From Triglochin maritima (taxonomy: Eukaryota > Streptophyta > Magnoliopsida > Alismatales > Juncaginaceae), in NCBI GenBank assembly GCA_963682175.1, contig OY821775.1:9086501-9150500 (forward strand): 64,000 bases of DNA, written 5' to 3'. Shown in pieces: positions 9,557 to 21,900 of this stretch. Each line of letters opens with the position of its first letter. The stretch's first letter is position 1. Both the position numbers and the translations under genes were made by a program. The notes under the pieces are model-generated. The model was not told the origin of the DNA. It was given only the letters and a program-made list of their open reading frames with translations, and did no database searches.

Positions 9557-12500
9557 ATGCCTTCCCTCGTCCTCCCCAACTCCAACTCCAAGAAGCCCAA
9601 GTCCGCGTCCCCGAAGAAGGAGAAGAAGCTCCGAAACCTCGATTCGGAGGAGAAGAGGAAGAAGAAGAGGAGAAATGAAGAAGAGGAGGTAGTCGCGGTT
9701 CCCGCAAAGAAGGCGAAGAAAGTCGAAAGCGAAGACGACGAGAACGGGACCGTCTCGGATGATCGGAGCGATGTTGTGGAGGAGGTCGTCGAGAACCCTA
9801 ACGCGCTGTCGAAGTTCAGGATTACGGAGGCGTTGAGGACGAAGCTGAGGTCGAAAGGTATAGAGGCGTTGTTTCCGATCCAGGCCATGACCTACGATAT
9901 CATACTCGATGGTTCCGATATGGTCGGTCGGGCGCGGACTGGTCAGGTCAGGCGATTCATCTTTGTTTGTTGATTTGGTGTGTGTTTTAGTTTATTGATG
10001 ATTAGATGTTTGTTTGGGAATTGAGATTGGTGACTGTGTGTTTAGGGTAAAACTTTGGCTTTTGTGCTACCGATCTTGGAATCCTTGGTAAATGGGCAAA
10101 ATAAGGCTGTTAGGAGGAATGGTGATAGAAGATCTCCCAGTGTTTTGGTCCTTCTCCCGACGAGAGAGCTTGCCAAGCAGGTAAGTCATAGTAATGGTGT
10201 GCATGTTGCGAAAAGTTTCAGTCTTTTTCCTGCTGCTGGTTTTTATTTTATTTTTTCATTTTCATTTTGCATTGTCAGGTTCATTCGGATTTTGTATTTT
10301 GTGGTGAGTCGGTTGGGCTATCCGCCTGCTGTTTATACGGAGGTTCCTCTTTTCGTGATCAAGAATTCGCTTTGAGGAGAGGGGTTGATATAGTTATTGG
10401 GACTCCTGGAAGAATTAAGGTTCTTCTATTTTTTGCTAGTGCTAATTCTTTCGAGTCATGAGATGCATTACTCATTACTGATCCTTGAAATATATATCAA
10501 CATCACCAATTCTAAATTTTGCAGGATCATTTAGAAAGAGAAACACTAGATTTGAAGTCACTGAAATTCCGTGTCCTTGACGAGGCTGATGAAATGCTGA
10601 AAATGGGTTTTGTTGATGATGTCGAGCTTATACTAAGTATGCATTTCCTTTTGTTTATGGTGTTTAATTGTGTTGAGTTATGACCCGCTTCACTATTTTC
10701 TAGAAGGTATTACATTATTTTCTTGTAGAAGAGATGGGACAATATGGATCCATAAACGATTCTATCTGTAGAAGATGTTATGACCTGCTTCACTATTATC
10801 CATACATTAGTAATGTATATCTGTAGAAAGTAGAAACACAATAGAATTGGTCGTTTCAGCTCTTTGCCTCCTGTGTAAATGTTACTGAGAACTTCAAACT
10901 TGGTAGCTAGATAAATGCTTATTAAGCAAACAATACTTCTCATCTAGTTTCTTCTTTCTTTGGTAACTTGGGGTGATTGCCCAATCCTGATTCTGGTCCT
11001 CCACATTTGTCTTCTGCTTTGTCCACACCTGCTTGTACGAGTGGAATGATCCTAAACAGATTTGCCGCTGACGAGTCTTTCCTGAGTAGACTTGATTTTC
11101 CTGTCGAAAGTGACTTGGCAAGTCAGAGTGGGTTCAATGGACAGTAGGGACGGAACCACCCTACAATTTTTAGTACAGTTAGTAGGTGAGTGATTCCGCA
11201 GACATAGCAGCCTTGTCAAAGGCTTGCTGTTGTCTAGATTAAGCTATTGTACTGTGTAGTGCCCACAAAATATCCAGTATGTAGCGCCTACCTAAACTAG
11301 GTTGGCATCAAAGCCTTTGTTGTTGTACTTGTATCTTAATTCTTTTTGTGTATGTATGTCAATGTTGTAGTGTTTGGAACGGTTGTACTTTTCTTAGTAT
11401 TGATGTGTGAGGAGATACTAGTATGCAATTTGGAGGGGATACTGATATTTTTAGCTTATTATTATATTGTTCCTGCAGAATACACTCTCATATATGTTAT
11501 TGATTGTACTTTGTTCTTGTAGAAAAAGTGGAGGATGCAAACAAAGTTCAAACACTTTTGTTTAGTGCTACTTTACCTGATTGGGTGAAGAAGGTATATT
11601 TTCTATTTTGAAACCACATTTTTAATTTCTTCAGTCCACTCGCCCCTTAATATCATCTGCGTCTAAAATGCCAGATATCAGCTAAGTTTCTGAAGCCTAC
11701 CAAAAAAACTGTGGATCTGGTGGGTAATGAGAAAATGAAGGCCAGTGCAAGTGTCAGACATCTTGTGCTTCCTTGCTCTCCTGATGCAAGAGCACAGCTT
11801 ATTCCAGATATAATTCGCTGCTACAGTCGGTAAGTCCCTTTTCTCAACTGGTTGAAGTCAATATCACATCATTTCTTAGTTTATGAGTTGCATCTGTGGT
11901 TTTATGTAGGGGTGGTCGAACCATTATTTTCACTGAAACAAAAGACGCTGCTTCGGGGGTGGCTGGCTCCTTGCCTGGTGCACGAGCTTTGCATGGAGAT
12001 ATTGTACAGGCTCAGCGTGAAGTAAGTTGTGTTTTTTGGGTAAAAATTAGGATTGCCTGCACAATCTGTGGTTTCCTAAACCTATAACTTGAATGTAAGC
12101 ATCAATGGTTGATCTGAAATAAGAAAAATGAAGGCATTCTTCTACTTTCCTTGTGTTAAGAAGTTGGTGAAATGCAGGTTATACTTGCTGGATTTAGGTC
12201 TGGAAGATTCTCCACTTTGGTGGCTACTAATGTTGCTGCTCGTGGTTTGGATATCAATGATGTCCAACTAATCATTCAGGTCCGTTTCAGATTCAAGATA
12301 CGATTTTATACTTTAGTTCTATCAGCTAAAAGATGTACTTTCTTAGGGTAGTTGTGGGGATTAATAGAAATGGAACTGTAAACTGGTTGTTTTCTTGTGG
12401 TTGCCTATATCGATACGTTTATTGTCTTTTCATATCTTATCTTTTGGTAATGGTTCTGGTTTCAGTGTGAGCCGCCACGTGATGTTGAAGATTATATTCA

Positions 12501-14415
12501 CCGATCTGGGCGTACTGGAAGAGCAGGTATTTCTTCTTACCAAGCTGTAATTATTATTGAAAATTTATTTGCAGCTAATAGGCTCTGATCCTTACAGGCA
12601 ATACTGGTGTTGCTATACTTCTATATGATCCTAAATATTCGCGTAGCATCTCCAAAATTGAGAAGCAGTCTGGTTTTCAATTTGAGCGCATTGCTGCTCC
12701 TCAGCCTGCAGATATTGCTGAATTAGCAGGTTCAGCTGCAGCTGAAGCTATTTCAGATATCTCTGATAGGTAAGCACCACTCTGAACTGTGAAAATACAT
12801 TTGGTTTGTCGTGGATCTTTCAGATGCTTTTTCGAATTGTTTTTTTTAATTTCATCTATGTGCAGTGTAATCCCTGTCTTTCAATCACAAGCTGAGCACC
12901 TTTTGGCTTCTTCTGGTTTATCTGCAGTGGATTGCCTTGCAAAAGCTCTTGCAAAGGCTGCTGTAAGTACCCACTTATTTCCACTTGAGCGCCTAATTAG
13001 GTCTGGAATGGCATTACTTATGCTAGTTTTTATTTTATCTAGGGCTACACTGATATCAAAAAGAGGTCTTTGTTATCTGCCATGGAAAATTATGCAACCC
13101 TACTTCTCCAGACGGGAACTTCTATGTACTCACCATCGTGAGTGCCAAAATTGACTGAATATGTAGTTGCTGCTAAAATTGTTTTTCTTTACCTGCAAGA
13201 TAAATTGATATTCTGTTTTAGTAATTGCATGACACTTGTTCTGATGGATAGTTGTTTTCATTTTTGCTCAGATATGCATTTGGTATTTTGAGAAAGTTCC
13301 TCCCTGATGACAAGATTAGTGGTGTTAAAAGTCTTGCTGTCACAGCTGATGGGAAGGGTGCTGTGTTTGATGTTCCTGCTAGTGATGTGGATCTTTTTCT
13401 AGAAGGTATAAATTGTAGGACCAACTAAATTACATCTACAAAAAATTATAACCCTATGCCACTAACATTATTACATATCTTCACTGGGTAGGAGCCTCTG
13501 CCTGAATCTGATTAATTTCATGCTTCTAAGAAAAGTCCTCCCAATTTTCGTTCTCAATCTCCACTATAACTATTGTATTTTGGAAAAGGGAACCATGCTC
13601 CATTTGTCATCTTTCATTCCCCGACATACCTTTGTCAGTTTCTTCTTGATCTTCTGAGCATGATGTTGTTGCACCATCTACATTCCATTCTTTTAGGAGC
13701 CATAGTATTTTTGACAAGCACCTTTTTCCCTGGTGCTATGCTAACTCTGTGAGCTGTGGATGTGTTTTTGATGACAGCTAGCTTTTATTCTCAGTTTAAT
13801 CTTTGTTTTGCAAACATGAAATCTTCTTAGTAATACCAGGGAAAAAGGTATGCCACAACTGATATTCCTTTTTTTATTTGTTGAGCTACCTATTATTTCC
13901 TTTGCACGATGAAAAACCTATACCGATGTGGTTCTCTACTCACACCCATCTCCCTTAAGGTCATCTTTCTATGCTATACCTGCCTTTTTTTCTGGTCTCA
14001 TATTTACAATAAAAGGTGCTTTGAATTTATTTCGTGTGAATAGCTTCATCTTTATAGTTGCTTATTCAACTTTCATTTTTACCAAATACATCAAATAACC
14101 CTGAAAATTGACCACAGGGATCACCATTTTGTAATTTCTGCCCACTCTGGGAAAAATGACCTTCCTAAATGTAAGTGTTTATTTGATAATGCGTGCTTTG
14201 GATTTCTAGGGATGAAAAACAAAAACATGGCCAGCATCAACGTGGCACAAGAAATCCCCCCTTTGCAAGAAAGAGATGACGAGAGAGGCAATGGACGGGG
14301 AAGATTTGGAGGCAGAGGTGGTAATTCTTCTGGGAGAAGGTTTGGCAGCGGTGGTGGTGGTCGAGGACATGGTAGGGGAGGTGGTCGGGGCCAATGGTCA
14401 GGTCGTCGTCACTGA
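9557..14415 (+). CDS. RH7: DEAD-box ATP-dependent RNA helicase, nucleolar RH7/PRH75 type
   Basis: This is an RNA-dependent ATPase/helicase of the nucleolus, in a family linked to rRNA processing. Fourteen exons: 9557-9946, 10046-10180, 10279-10419, 10525-10636, 11523-11593, 11675-11829, 11910-12021, 12178-12279, 12466-12526, 12598-12769, 12866-12962, 13043-13137, 13272-13405 and 14210-14415. They sum to 1983 nt (660 aa, near the roughly 670 aa of the family). In order: a lysine/acid-rich nuclear N-terminus (about 1-85), Q motif FPIQ (about 110), ARTGQGKT (126-133), [17 protein letters not shown] (about 241), SAT (about 276), [24 protein letters not shown] (about 418), a GUCT domain (about 470-575) and a glycine/arginine-rich RGG tail. 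The GUCT domain with a KKEKK-rich N-terminus favours RH7 over plastid RH3. The start is the first ATG after the TATA and telo-boxes. No disruption seen. Confidence 0.93.
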
Positions 14416-15927
14416 AAATTTTAAAGCATACTTATCTCAGGTCTTACATGTTGGATTCTTTGACTCCCCTTTTGAGAGTGGGGACGCAACTATACAATCC
14501 GCAAAAGTTTTGGTATAAGGTGCATATTTTATATGTATAACAATAAGTATTAGGATTATTAATTTTGTTGTGACTTCAACTGGAGCTTAAGTATTTCGAT
14601 GTTTTCTTAAATTGTATCATGTCACGGTATTCAACTCTTTCGAAATGTTATGCGGATGTATACATGTTATTTGTACTCGTGGAAAGCATTTGTGAATTGC
14701 GGCAGCATTTTCTCCCCGAGAATTACGTTAAACATTTGTAGAAGCGATTGCAGAATTGCTTTACATGCTTTTCTGAGGATATTAAACAGAGAAAGCTACT
14801 GAAACGTCACAGCGTAACCAATATCGTGTTTTCAGTTACATATCTGGGCAGATCCTTAATATCACAAAAACTGAGATGAAACATTGGCGAGGCAAAGAAT
14901 GTTCTTTTCAACCTAACTTTTGCCCCATTATTTGCGGAAAAGGAACGGGCTACTTGCTAGTGTTTTCACCGTAGAAGGTAGGTGGTAGGGATGACTAAAA
15001 GTTGTTAATAACCAACTTATTTTTATCAATTCTTGTGGTGATTGATTGACGGAGATTGCAAATCTAAAATCTAGTGGTAAGGCTAACATTTTTTTTTTTT
15101 TGGGGAGTTTTCTTTCATAAACAAAATTCGGTTGGATACATCGGTTGGTCACAGGGCTGTGGAAATAAATAGTTCACAAAGATAGAGCCCTGGAGTGGTC
15201 ATCATGTTGTAGCACTTACATTCCATTTCGTTGTGGAAATTAAAGATTGTGGCATGTGGTTGGATCATTTTTGTGGATCGGAAGATTGATGTAGCTGGGC
15301 GTGTAGCATTCTGCGAATCTTGAGCGCTAACTGTTACCGATGCGGCGGTAACCGCGCACTGCCGCACTACCCTTACTGCATTTGCCAAACTACACTGTCG
15401 GACTTAACATCTAAAGAATGTAGACAAACATTCATTATGCTACCATCCAAAAGTTTACCGGTGCCTCTGGAATTATCATGCGAGACCAGTGCTTAACTAC
15501 AGCACACATGCAGAGATACAAAAGTAAAAGGCTAATGGAATTATACAAAATAAAAATGTGCTTCATCGATATAACTCCACCCATTCTATTTACAGCTCGT
15601 CTTTCCAATAATTATATAAATTCTGTGCAGACGAGATAACAAATCCCAGGCTTTACAAGTATAATTTGTTGCAATTTGTGAGTATTCTAGCAAGAACTAA
15701 AAGATACTTACACCCGGTAAGGCAATGACTCGTGCCAGAAGCTCCTGGGTTGTGCCATAAATATCTACAAATTTATCAACAAAGCTTTCTGAGGTAACGT
15801 AGAGACCCACGCCCGCAGTGTTGGTTTCTTACAACACAGAATGCTACGAAAACCTCTCCAAAAACCAATCTGATTGCCCAAGTTGCCATGCAGGAGTAAA
15901 TCTTGTTTTTGTATCAGACCACTGCAA
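14416..15927. other. Intergenic space between two convergent genes
   Basis: It holds the 3' UTR of the RH7 gene on the left and of the AAA ATPase gene on the right. Short open frames on both strands have no family signature, and no transposon ends were recognised. Confidence 0.5.
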
Positions 15928-18900
15928 TCAATTGGATCCAAACTCATTGTTCCATTCCTCAAGCTCTTTCCATCTGCTCTTCTGTAGACTTGGTCTTATG
16001 ACAGCCATAGCATTTCTAAAGTCCTCATACCTCAGTGGTCGTACCTTGGTGAAAAGAGGCCATACTTGTTAAGATTTTGTTCTGATATAAAGTTCATTGG
16101 TTTAACTTTGCTTTCAGAAGAAAAAAAAAAGTGAATTCACAATCAACTCGTTCATTTTATCGTAGGATGGGAAAAGTTGTTTTGCTCTATCATAATATTA
16201 TATATAGTTTTCTGTCGGAGTTATTCAAAACAGAAACACAAGGATGCAATGGAATATAACCTTGCTGTGGAGGCCTGCAACTTAAAATGTGTGAAATAGA
16301 TCATTATCCATGTGGATTCTGTAAAATCCTTCAAATATCTAACCTAAATAACAAAGGCATGTAGATCTGGTTAAAGTGTGAAGACAAGGCCAACCTGATT
16401 CGCCTTCACGGTGAGAATTTTGGATCCTAGTTCCCTTATTGGCATCATAGCAGCTTCCTCGCACAAAGCTTGAAGGTCACTACCAGAATAACCTATGTTG
16501 ACAAGAAATTCAGAAAAACAAACCCAAGCCCAGGATAAGACAACTACTATTCATGATAATGTAGCTTACCTTTTGTGTCCTTCACCAGTCTTTCTATTTC
16601 ACCACCTGTACATAAAATTAAGTTTATAATCCATTTTAAAACAAAAGAAACTGAAACCTTCAATTTTGTCATGGGATATCTGAGGAAATGCCTCATGGAG
16701 TTGGCCTGATGGGAGCAATGAACAAGGTGATATATTCCCAACAAAAGGGACTAAGTTGAAAATGCATTTGTCGTTGTGTATGTTAGCCTTGGTCCCAATA
16801 AATATTTGAAGGAATATCTTCCATGGAATTGTTTTAGGAAAATTATATTTGAGTCGACCTTTTTAGCTCCAATTCTAATTTCATGAAACTCGAAATTCAT
16901 GACTACGGTACAAGTATTCTTGATGCATGAAAAGTAATACAATATGATTGGTTAACTATAATATGATTGGTCAGTTAAGTATATATGGAGGATCTTGCAC
17001 TACTCAAGAAAACAAACCTCGAAAACCACACAAATAATTGAAAGTCCATTGAACTTTTAAGTTTGAATTCATTCATGCTGAATACACATCGTGTACTTTC
17101 TAATTTCTCGCAATCAAGGTTAGATTTAAAGGAAAACCAATTCACTAGCATACGAAATTGACTAATACTTGCTGCAAATGATCCTTGAATGTAGGACATT
17201 TAAGGACTACATTATGTGAACCTTATATAGAGGAAGGTAGGTCATTAATGTCCACATTATGGGAACCTTATATGGAGGGCGCCGGAAGGTAGGTTTCGGT
17301 CAGGAAAAAATACCTTTAAAGTAAAAGTGAAGGTTTAAAAGCAAAGGTTCTAACTAATTCAACATAAGAGTGCAAACCATAAAAAAGTGTCAATTCTTGT
17401 GGGTAAACTAATTCCTGAATTACTTTGACCAAGGAATTTATAGTTTCGTGACTTCGTCAAATGGTGAAAGTAGGATACTCCAAATTCGGGGGTCAAAGAG
17501 TTTCATAAAACATTCTCGGCGGAAAAAATATGAGTGAAAGATCCCACTACATCGAATTATCTCCGTGAATCTAAGAAATAGTGAGATGTCTTGTCTTGAT
17601 CTTGGAAAAACATGAGGAAATGAATAATGTTTTTTTATCGGTAAAAATGAATAACATTTCATCAAGATTTATGAAGGATTTTGCACTACTTGGGAAAATA
17701 AAATAGGAGATTTCCTATTAAATGAAGTGATAACTTATATCAGTAGAAGATAAAAATATATTTCTGGGTAGGAAATCATATTTAGTTTACGTCAGATTTC
17801 AAACTGTGCAGTTGACATCAAAGCCAGGTATCTATTATTTTTACAATTCAAAAAACAATCACATGTCATCTAAGTGTGTGATGAAACTGGTACTCCCTCG
17901 ACATTTCATTATCGTTACATGCAGTTCTCATAGTTGCAAGACTTAAGTTCATGTATTTACGATGACAAGCTACTCATGTCATCAACTGCGCCTACGGAAG
18001 AGAAGTTATATTAATGACAACATATCCAAACCAATTAAGTGATCACTTGAGATACTTGAGCATTCTCATCTAATTATCTGAACATGTAACTAACAACTGA
18101 TATATGACCATGATGCAATTATTCTTGCTGCTGTGAAGGAGATATAATATTTTCTTTGTAGAAAAAAAAAACTATCCGAGTGTGGGTGACTAAAAATTTA
18201 TGACTATATTATCAAGTCAACAGAATACAAATTTATCGAACCTCGCTTACCAGGTAATGAAAACGCCCGACCCTTAAGTTGGTGCTTCAGAAGAAGCCTT
18301 CTTACATTTTCATCTGGCAAAGGTATATATATTCTCTTTACCTGATTGAAGTGAATAGCATAAATTGAGGAACAAACTATAATAGGGCAGGCATAAAGAT
18401 AGGTCTATGTGAAGGATGTGAAAAATGATATTTTTTTAGTTGGAAAATTAATTAGAAGGACCAAACATGAGCATCATATATTTATAAGTCGATAAACTTC
18501 TCAAGAAATATGGATATACCGAAATAGTCATCTATATATGATTTTAATTTGTAGCTATCCATACACATGAGCGGTTTCCAAGTAGGTAAAGTGGTATTTG
18601 TAATCCTAAGTTTAAAGACAACCTTCAGAATTCAAGGACTTCAATTAGTATCACAAGTTTCACATCATGAAGAAGTATAACTGGCATTTTGTCAGAAAAG
18701 ATCAGGCAGCTAGTGCTGCCAAAAATGTATTTTAATCATGTGGAACGTGACCGATAGGTGTGGTTAGCAAATTAGTTCAACTTGTTTCACACAAAATTAG
18801 AGGGTGGAAGCCTAAGTTCTCTTTTATGGATGTGTAATCTGATAGCAGTTGCTATTAAAAGGTTACAATTTTCTTTCAAGTGTCATATAGGCACATAAAA

Positions 18901-21900
18901 AGAAGCTTTCTCCCAAATATTCCCCATCTTGGACTGGGCACTGGTTACAAAATTCAAGTCAAATAGAATACCAACTATAAGAATTAAGAGACCACAATAT
19001 GTAATTGTGCTTCAGATGGTAATAGAAGACTGAACAAGACTCACTAGTCGTCGCAGTACAGCATCATCAATTTCCTGAGGCTTATTGGTTGCACCTGGGA
19101 GATAATTCAGGAAAGACCACAGTCAGAGATTTGAACAAAAGTTGAAGGAAACATGTTTAAGTGTGATTATTGTAAAAAGATAATAAGCTAAAGTGAAACT
19201 TTTTTTGATCGGTGCTAAACTAAAGTGAAACTTGAGAACAACAATCACCATAACATGCCTCCATATAAGGTAAATAAAAATATATATCAAAAAATGCCAC
19301 ATTTCAAGAAACAGTAACGATTAAATCACATGACCCCGACGAGATGGCGCTCCAATACTTGGAGGCCCTTGATCATGCAAAGCATTAAGCAGGCACGTAG
19401 ACATGCATGCTTTGGTGGGAAACCTCATGAAGACCAATCAAGTCCAGCAGCCCACATGTACATGAATAAAACCAAGTGGGACAAAGTAGAATCTCTACAC
19501 ACTCCCATCATTATCCATGCTTGTCTTATTAGCTAACCACCCCATGTTTGATTCTCTGTGGCATTTCAAATTAAAGCCGTTATGGCTACTTTAGTTGGTC
19601 GGAAAATCAGCTTTACTTTTAGCACGAATGTAACAGCTTAAATACCATGAACGGAAGTGAGAAATGGAACTTTTTGAACCAAACTTATCTGCCTTCTATT
19701 CTCTTACTCTCCTATCTTTACCTCCTTCCTAACCTCTAAAGACCTTGGAATACAAGGCAACCCCGGCCTTCCCGGAGGTGCTACTAGAGTCCGACCCCGG
19801 CTAGCTTCTGTTTGCGTCATTTGGTATCAGAGCCAGCCTCTCTTGGGATGACAAGCGGAGGTGAACACCACGGGCGTGGCGAGGAGGCTTTATGGGGAGC
19901 CCTTGCGCAACAACAAAAGACGATGGAGGAAGGATTCACCCACCTCCAAACGACCCTCGAGGCGTTGCGAGTTGACAAGGCCAGTGGCGAATGGCGTGAT
20001 CGGCCACCCGACGACGTCGATGAGCCTCCTCTCCGTGAGGCGAGACAACAGCGTGGGAGGAGACCACCTCCACTCGAGTCGTCAGATTCGGACGGAGACT
20101 TCGACCGGGAGGCCAACCGAGGACGACGTTACCCACCAGCACGCGAAGGAGACGAGTACAAACTCAAGGCAGACCTCCCCACTTTCGCTGGCAACCTTGA
20201 CGTGGAGGCCCTCCTCGAGTGGCTCTACGAGGTCGATAAGTTTTTTGAGTACATGGGAATTCCGGAGGCCAAACAAGTAAAAATGGTGGCCTATAAGCTT
20301 CGTGGGGGTGCGTCGGCATGGTGGGAGCAACTGAGTAATCAACGACTACGACAAGGCAAAACGGTGATCCGATCATGGGTCAAAATGAAGCGACTCATTC
20401 GGGGACGATTCCTACCCGCGGACTACCCACAACTGCTTTTCCGTAAGCTTCAAACTTGCGTTCAAGGAGGCCGTACCGTCACTGCCTATACAGAAGAGTT
20501 CCTTCGGCTCTCTTCACGATGCGATCTAGTGGAAGTCCCGGAACAACAAGTGGTCCGATATGTCGGAGGGCTCCGATTTGCTATCCAAGAAAGAATGTCC
20601 ATGCAAACAGTCTTTAGTGTCGATGAGGCTAATAACTTAGCATTGAAGGCTGAATCACTCCTCAATCGTACGTCCAACCGGCGAGGCTATGTCGAGTTCA
20701 ACAAAGATGATGGCAAGGACGAGGCCGTGAGGGTTGCGGCAAAGGGTAAGGGAATTCTTGGATCGGGGGCCGCGGTGACACCTATCACGGGTGCATCCTC
20801 AAGTAGCGAACCGGTGAATCGACGCTCCACGTCCACTCCGTACGCTAAAGCCACCATGGATAAGTGTTACCGATGCAATGGCATGGGCCACCGATCCAAT
20901 GTTTGTCCGTCGCGACGTCCCGTGGGAATGGTGGATGGGGAAGAAGGATTCGTGGATGAACCCCTTGATGATGACCTGGACGATGCTGAGTTTGCCGAAG
21001 AAAATGGAGAGCCTGTTACTTGTGTTGTTCGTCGCCTCCTACTCACTCCGCGGATCGTGGACCCATCCCAACGTCATCGCATCTTCCGGTCCAAATGTTC
21101 GGTGCTAGACAAAGTGTGTAATCTCATCATCGATAATGGTAGTTGCGAGAATATCGTCTCCTGCACCTTAGTCGAGCACCTCAAACTTACAACAGTTCCG
21201 CATCCTCATCCATATGAAGTTGGGTGGATTCATAAAGGCCCTTCCATGAAGGTGACACGATCGTGCCATCTCCCACTTGCCTTGGGAAAGCAGTATCATG
21301 CGACCGTCGTTTGCGATGTGATGGAAATGGATGCATGCCACGTCCTTCTCGGTCGTCCGTGGCAATTCGACGTCGATGCCACTTACAAGGGACGCCAAAA
21401 CATCTATTACTTTTGGTGGAATCAAAAGAAGGTTGCTCTCTCGCCCCTCGCCTTGGAGGATCCCAAGCCCACGAGTGCACCCCTCAATGAGCCCAAAACG
21501 CTACTAACCATCACTTCATGTATGAAAGAGTTTGTCCGCACCATGAAGGAGAAACAAACCGTGATAGCTGTGATAGCTAAGGGCTGGCGACCCCATGATG
21601 ACGAGGAGATCCCACCCGAAGTGCGTATGCTGCTCAAGGAGTTCGTTGATGTTATCCCGGAGGGACTTCCCATCGGCCTCCCACCCATTCGCGAGATCCA
21701 ACACCGCATCGACTTGATTCCCGGTGCGAGCCTTCCTAACCTCCCACATTATCGCCTCAATCCAAAGGAATCTGAGGTCATGGCACACCAAGTGGAGGAG
21801 CTACTACAAAAAGGATTGATACGACATAGTTTGAGTCCTTGTGGGGTTCCTGCACTCCTCACGCCGAAGAAAGACGAGACATGGAGAATGTGTGTTGATA